DNA of 64,000 bases. It comes from Microbispora sp. ZYX-F-249 (GTDB lineage: Bacteria > Actinomycetota > Actinomycetes > Streptosporangiales > Streptosporangiaceae). How positions within the stretch are numbered: the stretch's first letter is position 1; every line of letters starts with the position of its first letter. Positions 34,329 through 43,295 of this stretch are shown one piece after another. The notes beneath the pieces are model-generated. The model made no database searches. It had not been told where the DNA came from and was given only the letters and a program-made list of their open reading frames with translations. The stretch is taken from positions 124,001-188,000 of the forward strand of contig NZ_JBDJAW010000005.1 in the NCBI RefSeq assembly GCF_039649665.1, given 5' to 3'. Both the position numbers and the translations under genes were made by a program.

Positions 34329-34342
34329 TGGGAGCGCTCCCA
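34329..34342 (-). promoter_or_regulatory. CebR/CelR-type operator upstream of the SARP gene
   Basis: TGGGAGCGCTCCCA, a perfect 14-base palindrome, is identical to the consensus site of the LacI-family cellobiose regulators CebR (Streptomyces) and CelR (Thermobifida). It lies 31 bases upstream of the SARP start codon, where repressor binding would block transcription. No CebR-like gene is in the window. Confidence 0.75.
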
Positions 34343-34773
34343 GGGAAGGTATGCGCCTGTCGATCACGTGTCAACGATGTTCTGTATTCGTTTACAGGAG
34401 ATGACGGACGCCCGGAAACGGTCAGCCGTTTGGCCCTGGCGACGCCTGCGGCCTGCGTTGACGCGAGACGCTGACGTGCGGCGACGCATGGGTGTCACGG
34501 CCCGCACACGGTCCGTGCGCCACGGCCGCGATTAGTTGCCGGGGTACACCAAATGAAAGCTTCACCTTGCGGCTTCACGCGCAGCCGGCGACTCGATCCC
34601 GGCCGCCGGTTCCGCGCCGGGGGCGGGGACGAGGCCGGAGATCACGTCACCCCGAGGGGCCGGGACCGATGCGGCAGGAGTGACCCGTGAAGCGGCGGCG
34701 GGTCTATGATGTCGGAAAATAAAGTGCCCCGGTGTTCCGGTGGCACCTCAAAGCATGCACACCGGAGGTGGCG
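34343..34773. other. Intergenic region between SARP and the XRE-linked gene pair
   Basis: About 430 bases without a convincing gene. A short palindrome CTGTA-N6-TACAG lies at 34382-34397. The AT-rich stretch GTCGGAAAATAAAG around 34711-34724 precedes the gene at 34774 and may hold its promoter. Small open frames here do not look coding. Confidence 0.35.
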
Positions 34774-35559
34774 ATGCTGTCGACCTGGGCCCTGGAGACG
34801 TTCGGCCCGCGTGCCGAGCAGATCCGCCACGGAGTGGCCGAGGCGCTGGCGCTCGCGCTGGAGAACGCGCAGGACGCCCAGAAGACGGCACGGACCGACC
34901 ACCTCCATCCGTTCGGCTTCACGCTGATGTCGCGCAAGTTCGAGGCGCTCGCCCGCACGTTCGCCGACATGGCCGATGTGGAGATCATCAAGCCGCCCGG
35001 CTCGCAGCACGAGCTCGTCGTGCTCGGCGGCAACCTGCTGTTCCCCTTCCGCTACGCCAAGGACCGCTCGGTGAGCGTGGTCAACGCCCGGATCGGCGAC
35101 GGCAGGCCGTCCGGGCTGGTCCAGGCGCTGTTCAGCAGGTTCGGCCCGCAGCCGTGGGCCGAGCAGCTCGCGCTCGGCGGCGTCGAGGCCGCCCTGCCGG
35201 AGCCCGCGACTCCGGCCGCCCGTGCGCTCACCCGGCTGCCCGAGGACACCCGCCTGGTCCTCATCGCGTACGCCTGCAACGCGCGGGCCGGTCTCCTCGA
35301 CGTGTGGTGGGGCGAGGCCGAGCTGCTGGACCGCACCGGCAGCCTGCACTGGCACCACTGCGAGGAGATCCCGCTCGCCGGAGCCCTGCCCGCCGGGCTG
35401 CCTTTGGTCGCCCCGGCCGGACAGGAGTCCCCGTTCGCCGGGGGCGCGATGCCGGCTCCGGAGCTGAACCCCCGGCCACGCCACGAGCGCGCGACGGCCC
35501 TGCCCGCGACCGGTGAGGCACCGTACGCACCGGACGCCGCGGCTTATGAAGGACGGTAG
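34774..35559 (+). CDS. Unknown protein paired with an XRE-ImmA regulator
   Basis: A 261-residue soluble protein that I do not recognise. The N-terminal half is helical (EQIRHGVAEALALALENAQDAQ); a middle section (HELVVLGGNLLFPFRYAKDRSVSVVNARI) looks like a beta-sheet; WWGEAELLDRTGSLHWHHCEEI is aromatic; the tail is Pro-rich. No signal peptide or membrane helix. ATG 34774 has CGGAGG at 6 bases. Its stop overlaps the start of the next gene by 14 bases, so it forms an operon with an XRE-ImmA fusion and may be the partner that this protein controls. Confidence 0.75.
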   Translation: MLSTWALETFGPRAEQIRHGVAEALALALENAQDAQKTARTDHLHPFGFTLMSRKFEALARTFADMADVEIIKPPGSQHELVVLGGNLLFPFRYAKDRSVSVVNARIGDGRPSGLVQALFSRFGPQPWAEQLALGGVEAALPEPATPAARALTRLPEDTRLVLIAYACNARAGLLDVWWGEAELLDRTGSLHWHHCEEIPLAGALPAGLPLVAPAGQESPFAGGAMPAPELNPRPRHERATALPATGEAPYAPDAAAYEGR

Positions 35560-36724
35560 GCGGCTCCGCCCGGCCGGAGACGGAGGAGTCCCGCCCGAAC
35601 CGAGCCCGCAGGCCGTGGCGGACGCCTTCGACGGCACGCGGCTCACGCAGGCGCGGCGGCTGGCCGCGCTCACCAAGAAGGAGGTGGCCGAGCGCATCGG
35701 GGTGTCGCCCGCGGCGGTCGGCCAGTACGAGGCCGGGGTCACCCGGCCGCGTCCCGACCTGGTCCCGCTCCTCGCCGAGGTGCTCGCGGTCCCGGCGGCC
35801 TTCTTCCTGCCCGGCCGTCCGCACGGCAAGCTGGACGGCTCGATGGCGCACTTCCGCAGCCTGCGCTCCACCCGGGCCTATCAGCGGGCCAAGGCGGTGG
35901 CCTTCGTCGAGCAGGTCTGGGAGCTGACGTACGCGCTGGAGAAGCGGGTGCGGCTCCCGCACGTCGACCTGCCGGGATTCGCCGGGGGCGAGGTCGATTC
36001 GGGCAGCGCTCTGCCGCGCGACCCCGCGGGAGCGGCGCGCGCGCTGCGCGCGCACTGGGGGCTCGGCGCCGGGCCGATCAGTCACGTGGTGCGGCACATG
36101 GAGTCGCGGGGAATCGTCGTCGTCTTCCCCGAGGCCGACGAGGACGCGGTGACGGTGGACGCGTTCTCCACCTCCAGCCTGCCCCGGCCCATCGTCGTGC
36201 TGACGCCCAACCGGTTCGACGACGTCTACCGGCACCGTTTCACCGCCGCGCACGAGCTGGGACACCTGGTGTTGCACGGGGACGCCGCGGCCGGGGACAG
36301 CCAGCAGGAGCGCGAGGCGGACTCGTTCGCCGCGGAGTTCCTCACCCCGCGCGACAGCATCCTGCCGAGCCTGCCCGCACGGGCCGACCTGCGGCGGCTC
36401 GCCGAGCTCCGCCGCGTCTGGGGCGTGTCGGTCGACTCGCTGCTGTACCGGTGCCGCGAGGTGGGACTGCTGTCCGACTCCGCGGCCGGGCGCGCCTATC
36501 AGCGGCTCGCCGCGCTGCGCGACCAGCCGGGCTTCGCCACCGAGCCGGTGTCGGGCTACCCCGGCGAGCAGCCCGTCCTGCTCAGCCGGGCGTTCGAGAT
36601 GGCGGCGGCCGAGACCGGGCTCACCGCGCCCGCACTCGCCCGGGAGCTCGCCTGGCCGATCCCGAGGGTGCGTGAGCTGATCGGCCTGCCCGCCCACCGC
36701 CCGGAGCTGAGACTCGTCCCCTGA
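35546..36724 (+). CDS. XRE regulator fused to ImmA/IrrE metallopeptidase
   Basis: A 392-residue fusion. Residues about 30-95 form a helix-turn-helix (LTQARRLAALTKKEVAERIGVSPAAVGQYEAG). The C-terminal half carries the zinc-binding HELGH in RFTAAHELGHLVLHGD and the acidic helix EREADSFAAEFLTP. Such one-piece proteins combine repressor and protease of ImmR/ImmA systems. The ATG at 35546 lies inside the end of the upstream gene. Regulatory input is unknown. Confidence 0.92.
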   Translation: MKDGRRLRPAGDGGVPPEPSPQAVADAFDGTRLTQARRLAALTKKEVAERIGVSPAAVGQYEAGVTRPRPDLVPLLAEVLAVPAAFFLPGRPHGKLDGSMAHFRSLRSTRAYQRAKAVAFVEQVWELTYALEKRVRLPHVDLPGFAGGEVDSGSALPRDPAGAARALRAHWGLGAGPISHVVRHMESRGIVVVFPEADEDAVTVDAFSTSSLPRPIVVLTPNRFDDVYRHRFTAAHELGHLVLHGDAAAGDSQQEREADSFAAEFLTPRDSILPSLPARADLRRLAELRRVWGVSVDSLLYRCREVGLLSDSAAGRAYQRLAALRDQPGFATEPVSGYPGEQPVLLSRAFEMAAAETGLTAPALARELAWPIPRVRELIGLPAHRPELRLVP

Positions 36725-36745
36725 CGACCGGGCTCGAAGAGGCGG

Positions 36746-38107
36746 TCAGACGAGTGGGGCGGGGTCGCCGGGGGTGAGCAGGCGCCGGGTGGTCTCCAGG
36801 CCCCACGCGTCGAGGCCGTACAGGCGGTCGCCGGAGGCGCGCAGGCCGCCGTAGCGCTCCACCGTGCGGGCCCAGTCCTCCCGGCGCTCGACCTCCGAGC
36901 GGAGCATCAGGCAGTCGGGGTCGTTGATCCAGAACCTGCCGTGCTGCCAGGCGCGGGCGACGGTGTTCCTGGTCGCGTTGGCCTGGCTGGGCTCGGTCGG
37001 ATGCCCGGTCGGGCTCTGCCAGTAGGCGGCGATGTCGGGGCCGACCCGCATGGCGTCGACCATGCCGACCGAGGGCAGGATCGGGGCGCCGCAGCCCAGC
37101 AGGTACGCCTCCGGCCCGATCGCCTCCCGGATGAGCCGCAGGCCGCGCCGGTAGGCCTCCACGCCCGTCACGTCCTCGTGGCGGCGGCCCTCCAGCGCCC
37201 CGGCGTAGACGAAGTCGATTTTGACGTAGTCGACGCCCCAGCCGCGCAGGGTGCGCAGCACGTCGGCCAGGTATTCGGCCGCGCCGGGGTGGGTGAGGTC
37301 GAGCGCGGCGCAGGAGTCGCCGAGGACGTCTCCCGCGACCACGGGTTCTCCGCTCTCCGGATCGGTGACCAGCCATTCGGGATGGGCCGAGAACAACCGG
37401 CTCGCGCGCGCCACGACCATGGGGGCGATCCAGATGCCGGCCCGCCGTCCGTGGTCGCGGATGCGGCGCAGCAGACCGGGCAGGTCCTCGAAACGGCCCG
37501 ACGAGACCAGCCAGTCGCCCGGCGCCGCCTGGTAGCCGTCGTCGATCTGCACCACGTCCACGGGGAGTGCCAGATCGTCCATGGCCGCGAGGTTCTCTTC
37601 GACGTCCCGCTGCGTGACGCCGGAGAAGTACTGGTACCAGGAGCACCAGACCGTGGGCGACGGGCGCGGGCGCACACCGCCGGCCTCCCCGGCGAACGCG
37701 TCGCCCCACCGGGCCAGTGCCGCCTCCAGGCCGCCACCGGCCGTCGTGTGGCGCACCGGGGCGTCCGCGGCGATCACGACCCGCCGGCCGTACGGCCGCG
37801 CCTCGACGACCGGGACGCGGGCGGCGGCGGTCTCGGCCCCGAACACGTGGACCGGCCCGCCGTCTCCGGGGTCGACCGCCAGCAGCCCCTCGCCCCGGAA
37901 CACGCCCTCGTCGGGGGCCGAGCAGTAGTGGCAGTCGATGACGAGCGAGTTCGGCAGCGTCACCCGATAGGGCACCTCGGCCAGCGGGAGGGGGGCCGTC
38001 AGGCTCCAGGACTGCCAGCCCTCGGCGTACACGCGGGCCCTCGCCGGGTCCACGTCCAGTGCGGTAATGTCCTCGGTCGCGACTCTCATCACGACCAGTC
38101 CAGCCAT
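36746..38107 (-). CDS. GH36-type alpha-galactosidase
   Basis: A protein of about 453 residues with an N-terminal beta-domain (GWQSWS near residue 30) and a TIM barrel typical of GH36/GH27: VWCSWYQYFSGVT, VDVVQIDDGYQ, GIWIAPMVV, DYVKIDFVYAG with the nucleophile Asp, and DAMRVGPDIAAYW with the acid/base Asp. It lacks a signal peptide, so it would cleave alpha-galactosides inside the cell. Length is short relative to large GH36 enzymes. The start is uncertain: ATG 38107 or 38089 lack ribosome sites, and the frame runs to a GTG at 38137. Confidence 0.87.
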   Translation of the reverse strand: MAGLVVMRVATEDITALDVDPARARVYAEGWQSWSLTAPLPLAEVPYRVTLPNSLVIDCHYCSAPDEGVFRGEGLLAVDPGDGGPVHVFGAETAAARVPVVEARPYGRRVVIAADAPVRHTTAGGGLEAALARWGDAFAGEAGGVRPRPSPTVWCSWYQYFSGVTQRDVEENLAAMDDLALPVDVVQIDDGYQAAPGDWLVSSGRFEDLPGLLRRIRDHGRRAGIWIAPMVVARASRLFSAHPEWLVTDPESGEPVVAGDVLGDSCAALDLTHPGAAEYLADVLRTLRGWGVDYVKIDFVYAGALEGRRHEDVTGVEAYRRGLRLIREAIGPEAYLLGCGAPILPSVGMVDAMRVGPDIAAYWQSPTGHPTEPSQANATRNTVARAWQHGRFWINDPDCLMLRSEVERREDWARTVERYGGLRASGDRLYGLDAWGLETTRRLLTPGDPAPLV

Positions 38108-38158
38108 GAACCGGTTAAGGGTCAAGATCTGTCTCACCGCGTGGACGGCCCCTCCCGG

Positions 38159-38527
38159 TCAGGCGGCGACGGCGCCCTCCACGATCTGCTCTCTCAGCGG
38201 CGCGAGGGCGCCGGCGATGGATCCGATCGTCTCGGCGTCGACGCCGCACGACTCGAGCGCCCCGGCCAGATGGAGGACCACCTGGCCGAACTCCTCGGCG
38301 GTGATGCCGAGCCCGGCGTGCGCCTCGCCCATCGACTTGCCCCGATACTCCTGCGGGCCGCCGAGCGCCGCGGCGACGAAGCTGCGCTGGTGCGCCTTGA
38401 GCTTGGCCATGTCCGTGTCCGCGAAGTAGCCGCGCAGCATCGGGTCGGCGACGACCCGCGCGTAGAACACCTCGACCACGGCCGCGACCGCGTCCGAACC
38501 GCCGATCCGATCGAAAATGGACCCCAT
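38159..38527 (-). CDS. Truncated haemoglobin, group I
   Basis: A 122-residue 2-on-2 globin: SIFDRIGGSDAVAAVVEVFYARVVAD, FADTDMAKLKAHQRSFVAAALGG with the proximal-His region, YRGKSMGEAHAGLGIT with the E-helix His. Members bind O2/NO and protect against nitrosative stress. ATG 38527 has GGGAGG upstream. It is separated from the GH36 gene by about 50 bases and may share its transcript. Confidence 0.93.
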   Translation of the reverse strand: MGSIFDRIGGSDAVAAVVEVFYARVVADPMLRGYFADTDMAKLKAHQRSFVAAALGGPQEYRGKSMGEAHAGLGITAEEFGQVVLHLAGALESCGVDAETIGSIAGALAPLREQIVEGAVAA

Positions 38528-38890
38528 ACGCTTTCCTCCCGCGCCGATGTGACCTCGTGCCCACGACGATCGCCACGGATCGTTACGCACCGATGACGGG
38601 ACGGAAATACGTGCGTAGCGGGGCGCTCACCCGGTCGACACGACCGAAAAGGCCACACGCGGGTGCCGGTTGTCGCCCCAAGTAGTTGCCAGATCCCACT
38701 GGCCACGGGAGGCAGGCGGGGATACGGTTCCCACCGGGAAGGACCTTTTTCACCATCACGACAAGAAAAGCGTCAGCGAATTCAGTCTCGATATACCGCG
38801 CCATTTCGGGGTTGCCGACGCTTGAGAGCGATGTCTACCTTTGACATCAAATGCAACTCGGGGGCGAGCGGCGGGGCAGCAGGGGGCGGC
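38528..38890. other. Divergent intergenic region between globin and WXG-like gene
   Basis: This 363-base region separates the globin (minus) from the WXG-like gene (plus). It is moderately AT-richer around 38740-38790. Promoters for both directions are expected, but I see no clear hexamers. If the WXG-like gene starts at the ATG at 38831, its last 60 bases are coding. Confidence 0.35.
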
Positions 38891-39199
38891 GTGGCGGAAG
38901 AGATGGTGCCCAACCCTCGCCACGCACAGCTGGTGGAACTTCTCAAAGAGGTACACAACCGATCTCAGGAGGTCGGGCACGCATATCAGCGCGTCCACGC
39001 GTCGATGCAGTCCGGCACGGTCTGGACGGGGCCGACCGCCGCGAAATGGGCTACCGAGGTCGCCGATCGGCACCACCGCCTGGCGCGGCTCGTACGGCAG
39101 ATGACCCACGCCATCGAGGAGGAGATGCACCGGCACCCGGCGATGGTGTCCCGCTCCCAGGCCGAGCTCATCCGTCGCCGGCTGACCGGACGCCCCTGA
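38891..39199 (+). CDS. WXG100-like small helical protein
   Basis: About 102 residues, two helices around a TVWTGPTAAKW turn that carries a W-x-G motif. The size and shape resemble WXG100/ESX substrates, which are secreted by type VII systems as helical hairpins, though no ESX secretion genes lie nearby. Start options: GTG 38891 (AGGGGG just upstream), ATG 38903, or ATG 38831 with a weak site and a Gly-rich N-terminus. The stop is 27 bases before the large gene downstream, to which it is probably a partner. Confidence 0.65.
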   Translation: MAEEMVPNPRHAQLVELLKEVHNRSQEVGHAYQRVHASMQSGTVWTGPTAAKWATEVADRHHRLARLVRQMTHAIEEEMHRHPAMVSRSQAELIRRRLTGRP

Positions 39200-39226
39200 G
39201 CCGGGCGCCACGCGAGGAAGGACGCG

Positions 39227-41185
39227 ATGACATCCCCCAGCGGCGACTTCTGCGGCATCGACCCGGCGGCGATGAACGCCATGGCGGCCGACCTGCGCCA
39301 GGCGTCCGACCGGCTCACCACCTTCGCCACCGACTTCGAGGGGCTCTTCCGGGCCAACGGAGTGAGCACCACGCCACTCGCGCAGATCGCCGCCATCGCC
39401 GACTGGGGCAGAAGCCAGGCCCCCACGCTGTCGGAGCGGGCCGAGCTGATCAAAGCGCTGAACGGGACCGGCGACCACACCTTCGCCCACCTGCCCGACG
39501 CGCTGGACAGCCTCGCGGCCGGCCGAGACCTGGGCCTGATGTACGGCACCGGCATCCTCACCAACCCCGGCATCAGTGCCGAGACCAAGGGCGAGCTCTC
39601 TCACCAGCACATCAAGGAGATCGCCGCACTGGCCAAGGACCCCGCCGCCGCCGCGGCGTTCTTCGCCACCCTTCCGAAAGAGGTGCGCGAGGCGTTGCCC
39701 GACCTGCTCGCCTCGACGGGCAGCCCCACCGCCAAGGAGGATCTGGCCGCCTTCGGCGCCGCCCTGGGCGCCGCGCTGCGCGCACCCGGCCGCATCCCGG
39801 CCATGGAGAAGGTGAAGGCCGAACTGCTGAGCAGACCGGCCGACCGGGGTGTGGCGTGGAACCGGCTGGCGCTGCTGGCCGGGGCGAAGGCCCCGGCCGA
39901 TGTCCGCGTGGCCGCCGCCCGCGCGCTTGCGCTGGACGATTTCACGAAGAATCCGCGGCAGGAGTGGCGGGGCGGCAGCCCGAGCCTGTCCCGGACGTAC
40001 GGCTACTCCCCCGACACCATCGCCCTCGCGCTGGAGGTGCTCGCAGGGGACGGCAAGGCCGCGCGGGCCGCCTTCGCCCAGATGGGCGGCGACGGGGTCA
40101 CGCTCACCCAGGTCGAGAAGATGAAGCAGTTCCTGGGCTACGCCAAGACTCGTGGGACAGGTGACCAGGTCGCCGACGCCTTCGGCCGGGTGATGGAGTC
40201 GGGCAGCGAGGCCACGACGGAGAAGCCGGGCAAGCACTCGGCGGAGGCCGCGGCGTTCGCCCTGGACGCGATCCTGGCGACCGGTTCCTTCGGCAGGGAC
40301 CTCCCGAACTCCGCTCGGGACTCCATGGCCTCGATCGCCACGTCGTACATCCACGAACTCGCCTCCGGCGCCCGCTTCGACAAAGCCGCCTACCGGACCT
40401 CCGGCATGACCCGGCCCGACGAGTGGATCCCGATCCCCGGCGTCACTCCTGCCTTCTACCTGAGCCCCGGCGACACCTACCGCTTCCTCCAGACGTTCGC
40501 CGGCGAAGAGCGACTCACCGACAACTTCGACAAGACCGCCGCGCGATTCCGTTACGACATCCTGACGAACGCGGCTCGGTTCGAAGCCGACGAGAAAAGT
40601 GATCATCTCGAAAACGCCTCCCAGATGTTCGGAGACCTCGGCGGCATCGAGTTCAAGGCGGCGCTTGAGGTTCGAGGCGAGAAGGACGCCACGGACAGTC
40701 TGCTCAGGGACCTCACCAAGAACACCATGGGCCTGGGCATCGATCAGCTTCCAATCGCGGGCGCCGTCATCGAGGCAGGCTGGACGCTGACGAAAACCTA
40801 TGTCGCGAGCAAATTGCTCGACAATTGGGCAGCCAGTTTCGAGACCCGCGTTCAGGCACTGACCGAAGCGCGGGCAAATTTCACTCTTCGCCAGAAGTAC
40901 GACATGGCGTACCTGTTACATGAGGCGGGTTACCCGGCGAGCAAACCACCGAAAGAGCTGATCAGCGCGGAGACTCGCCGTCTCAAAACATTCGACGAAC
41001 TGATGCTCGAAGCCAAGCAAGAGGCGACTCGCACCGGAAAGAACCGGGAGACCGTCCTCCGCGCGAAGCTGACCCCATACGAACGATGGATGGACAGCAA
41101 CGAAGCCCTCGACAAACAGGTTGAGAGGTCTTCGCGCGCGCAGACAAGCGAGTTGGCCAAGGAACTCATCCGCACATGGGATTGA
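39227..41185 (+). CDS. Large helical protein, possible type VII substrate (DUF6571-like)
   Basis: A 652-residue, largely alpha-helical protein. The N-terminus (AMAADLRQASDRLTTFATDFEGLFRANGVSTTPL) has the look of WXG/LXG-type entry domains; the middle resembles DUF6571 family proteins known from actinomycetes. The C-terminal 200 residues (GIDQLPIAGAVIEAGWTLTKTYVASKLLDNWAASF and a charged helical tail) do not match a toxin I know. No signal peptide. It forms a unit with the WXG-like gene, with a GAGGAAGGA site at good spacing. The lipoprotein gene converges on it 3 bases away. Confidence 0.7.
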   Translation: MTSPSGDFCGIDPAAMNAMAADLRQASDRLTTFATDFEGLFRANGVSTTPLAQIAAIADWGRSQAPTLSERAELIKALNGTGDHTFAHLPDALDSLAAGRDLGLMYGTGILTNPGISAETKGELSHQHIKEIAALAKDPAAAAAFFATLPKEVREALPDLLASTGSPTAKEDLAAFGAALGAALRAPGRIPAMEKVKAELLSRPADRGVAWNRLALLAGAKAPADVRVAAARALALDDFTKNPRQEWRGGSPSLSRTYGYSPDTIALALEVLAGDGKAARAAFAQMGGDGVTLTQVEKMKQFLGYAKTRGTGDQVADAFGRVMESGSEATTEKPGKHSAEAAAFALDAILATGSFGRDLPNSARDSMASIATSYIHELASGARFDKAAYRTSGMTRPDEWIPIPGVTPAFYLSPGDTYRFLQTFAGEERLTDNFDKTAARFRYDILTNAARFEADEKSDHLENASQMFGDLGGIEFKAALEVRGEKDATDSLLRDLTKNTMGLGIDQLPIAGAVIEAGWTLTKTYVASKLLDNWAASFETRVQALTEARANFTLRQKYDMAYLLHEAGYPASKPPKELISAETRRLKTFDELMLEAKQEATRTGKNRETVLRAKLTPYERWMDSNEALDKQVERSSRAQTSELAKELIRTWD

Positions 41186-41188
41186 TGC

Positions 41189-41668
41189 CTATGACCTTGG
41201 CAGGCAGTCGGTCTTCGCGACCAGCCGCCAGGTTGGCGACTCCGGCACCACGATCACATTGACAGTGATCCCGGGGATATCCTTCCTACCTGCGATCAAT
41301 CGCGCGTCCTTCCAGTCCAACTGCGACAAGTCGTAGGTCACTGTGTAGTGAAGGAATGAGGAGAGAGTGCTCTCCATCACCCGCTCAGCCTGGTCAAGGT
41401 GACTATCCACATCAGAGCTTTCACGTTCGTAGTCAGCGGTTGCCCGTAGCACCCGCTGAAACTTTCCCTTATCACAGGGAAGATCCTGGTCAGGGCGCTG
41501 CACGATCCGCAGGTTGCTGTATGGCTTCTTCAAAAGGCTGTCGCTCTGCAGGCGGTGCGAGTCTTTCTGGAGCTCTGTGGTGGCCGCCTGCAGGGTCGGA
41601 CCTGAACCACACCCGGAAACCATTCCGCCGAGCAGGAGAAACGCCACCGCGATCCGTGCAACGCGCAC
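41189..41668 (-). CDS. Small secreted lipoprotein of unknown function
   Basis: A 159-residue protein with an N-terminal lipoprotein signal: ARIAVAFLLLGGMVSGC with lipobox V-S-G-C. The mature part is hydrophilic and has a Cys pair (LPCDK and TDCLP) that may form a disulfide. GTG 41668 is chosen for its GGAGGTAGAGG site and correct signal-peptide length, rather than the upstream ATG at 41725. It could be an immunity-type partner of the convergent large protein, but that is a guess. Confidence 0.75.
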   Translation of the reverse strand: MRVARIAVAFLLLGGMVSGCGSGPTLQAATTELQKDSHRLQSDSLLKKPYSNLRIVQRPDQDLPCDKGKFQRVLRATADYERESSDVDSHLDQAERVMESTLSSFLHYTVTYDLSQLDWKDARLIAGRKDIPGITVNVIVVPESPTWRLVAKTDCLPRS

Positions 41669-41836
41669 GCCTCTACCTCCAGCGAGTAGACAGGCAGACA
41701 ACGCAATCTTGACCCAAATCCCCACCCCTCGTCATCCCGTCGAATAATTCAGCGGGCAGAGCCTCGAGGAGGCCTTGGGAGCGCAGAGCGATACCAACGG
41801 CTCGGTCTCGGTGGTCGGTCTTGTGGGACAGCGAGA

Positions 41837-41868
41837 CGGTGCCCGCCCCCCGATGGGCGCGGGCACCG
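41837..41868 (-). terminator. Terminator-like hairpin behind the GerMN gene
   Basis: CGGTGCCCGC (41837-41846) and GCGGGCACCG (41859-41868) form a perfect 10-base-pair stem with a 12-base loop. It lies about 65 bases after the stop at 41935, in the direction of that gene's transcription. Confidence 0.75.
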
Positions 41869-41934
41869 GTCATGGGGAGGGTCAGTTCCTTCCGGCGACG
41901 CGCAGGGCGCTCCGGATCGCGGGCCCTCGTGCCG

Positions 41935-42867
41935 TCACGGTTCGAGGCTGTCCGGGATGGAGTCCGAGCGGCCCTTCGGACGCTCGGTGCGGCCGTGGGC
42001 GTCGTAGATCTTCACCCAGCGGATGCCGGGAAGCCGCTTGAGCGTGGGCATGATCTCGTCGGCGACGGTGAACGCCGACCCTCCGCTCGTGACGGAACCG
42101 GTGAGCCGCACGTGGGCGACCCCGTCCCGGACGACGACCGAACGGACGCCGGTGGCCCCCGAGGCGACGAAACGCAGGCCCTTGGCGTACTCGGCCTGCG
42201 TCGGCCCGGCGAACAGCCGCTGGAGCGCGCCGCGCGCGGTGGACGGCGGCGTCACCGGCCGCGACACCGCCACGGTGTACGGCCCCCGCCCCGCGGCGTA
42301 CGCCCGGGAGTCGAGGAAGTACGTCCCCACCGGCACGGTCCGGTAGGGCGTCTTGACGTCCACGACCACCCGGCTCGGGCGAGTGAGGGTGTAGACGCGG
42401 TAGGACGACTTCCGGGCCAGGCCGATGCCGAAGGTGAGCTCCGCCTCGAAGTCGCCCGCGTTGACGACCTGGATCACGCCGGGCAGCGCGAAGGTCTCGC
42501 GGGCGGGCCCGTAGGTGGGGCGCCCGTTCAGGTCGTGGCCGGCCGCGCCGCCGAAGCGGAGCCCGAGGATCGCGTCACCGGCCACCGGGACCGTGCGGCC
42601 CGAGCCGTCGGCGATCAGCCGGGACACGTAGCGGGCGCTCCGCCGCGCCGGGAGCGGCCCGCCGAACTCGAAGACGACCCGGTCCAGGCCGGGATGGTGC
42701 GAGGCGCGTACGTCGACCAGGGTCGCCACGCGGGGAGCCGCATGGGCGGCGGCGGCCGGACGGACGGACGTGGCGGCGGCCGGGGTGGCCGGGACCGCCA
42801 GCAGGGTGGTCGCGCTCACCAGCGACACGGCCAACGCCGCGAGCGAGCGCTTGGGGGGCAGAAACAT
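41935..42867 (-). CDS. Secreted GerMN-domain protein with AMIN-like domain
   Basis: A 310-residue exported protein: Sec signal peptide (residues 1-34, SLAALAVSLVSATTLLAVPATPAAA), an AMIN-like beta-domain (about 45-195, DVRASHHPGLDRVVFEFGG, SRVVVDVKTPYRTV) and a C-terminal GerMN domain (ALQRLFAGPTQAEYAKGLRF, VRDGVAHVRLTGSV). Both domains occur in proteins that bind the cell wall. ATG 42867 follows GAGGAG. No partner gene is adjacent. Confidence 0.87.
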   Translation of the reverse strand: MFLPPKRSLAALAVSLVSATTLLAVPATPAAATSVRPAAAAHAAPRVATLVDVRASHHPGLDRVVFEFGGPLPARRSARYVSRLIADGSGRTVPVAGDAILGLRFGGAAGHDLNGRPTYGPARETFALPGVIQVVNAGDFEAELTFGIGLARKSSYRVYTLTRPSRVVVDVKTPYRTVPVGTYFLDSRAYAAGRGPYTVAVSRPVTPPSTARGALQRLFAGPTQAEYAKGLRFVASGATGVRSVVVRDGVAHVRLTGSVTSGGSAFTVADEIMPTLKRLPGIRWVKIYDAHGRTERPKGRSDSIPDSLEP

Positions 42868-43295
42868 GAGGGCTCCTCTGCCGGGTTCCTTTCGCGAGTT
42901 GGGGGACCCGCGGGCGGGCGCCCGGACCCGTTTCCGGCACCGGCGCCCAATTGAAGTATCTCCAGGTGGACGGGGATCGGGACGGGCCTTTCGGCCCGAC
43001 TTACCTTCCCCGTTGACGGCGACGTGGGCCGTATGTAACATCTGGGCAACCTGATGTAAGAAATTTGCATCTACAAATCGAGACTTTGCGGTCCCCCGCA
43101 AGTTCCGGCAGGAAGCACTGCGTCCGTGCGCCCCGCCACCGTCACCTTTCGCATGAAAGGACTTGAGGTGATGTCGGCCACGGCAGTGGGCAACCGGTCG
43201 CCGCCGCGACCTCGTGCGCCCCGGTCTTCGAAATCCCCCCACGACCGCGGATCGGATGGCCCGCCGGTCGGTTCCTGCCGGACAGAGGAACGCCA
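42868..43295. other. Divergent intergenic region with a palindrome upstream of the GH87-like gene
   Basis: The 428-base region separates the GerMN gene (minus) and the glucanase gene (plus). At 43145-43160 CCTTTC-GCAT-GAAAGG is a candidate operator about 135 bases ahead of the glucanase start. The stretch 43030-43085 is AT-rich for this window (TGTAAGAAATTTGCATCTACAAATC) and may hold promoters. Confidence 0.45.
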
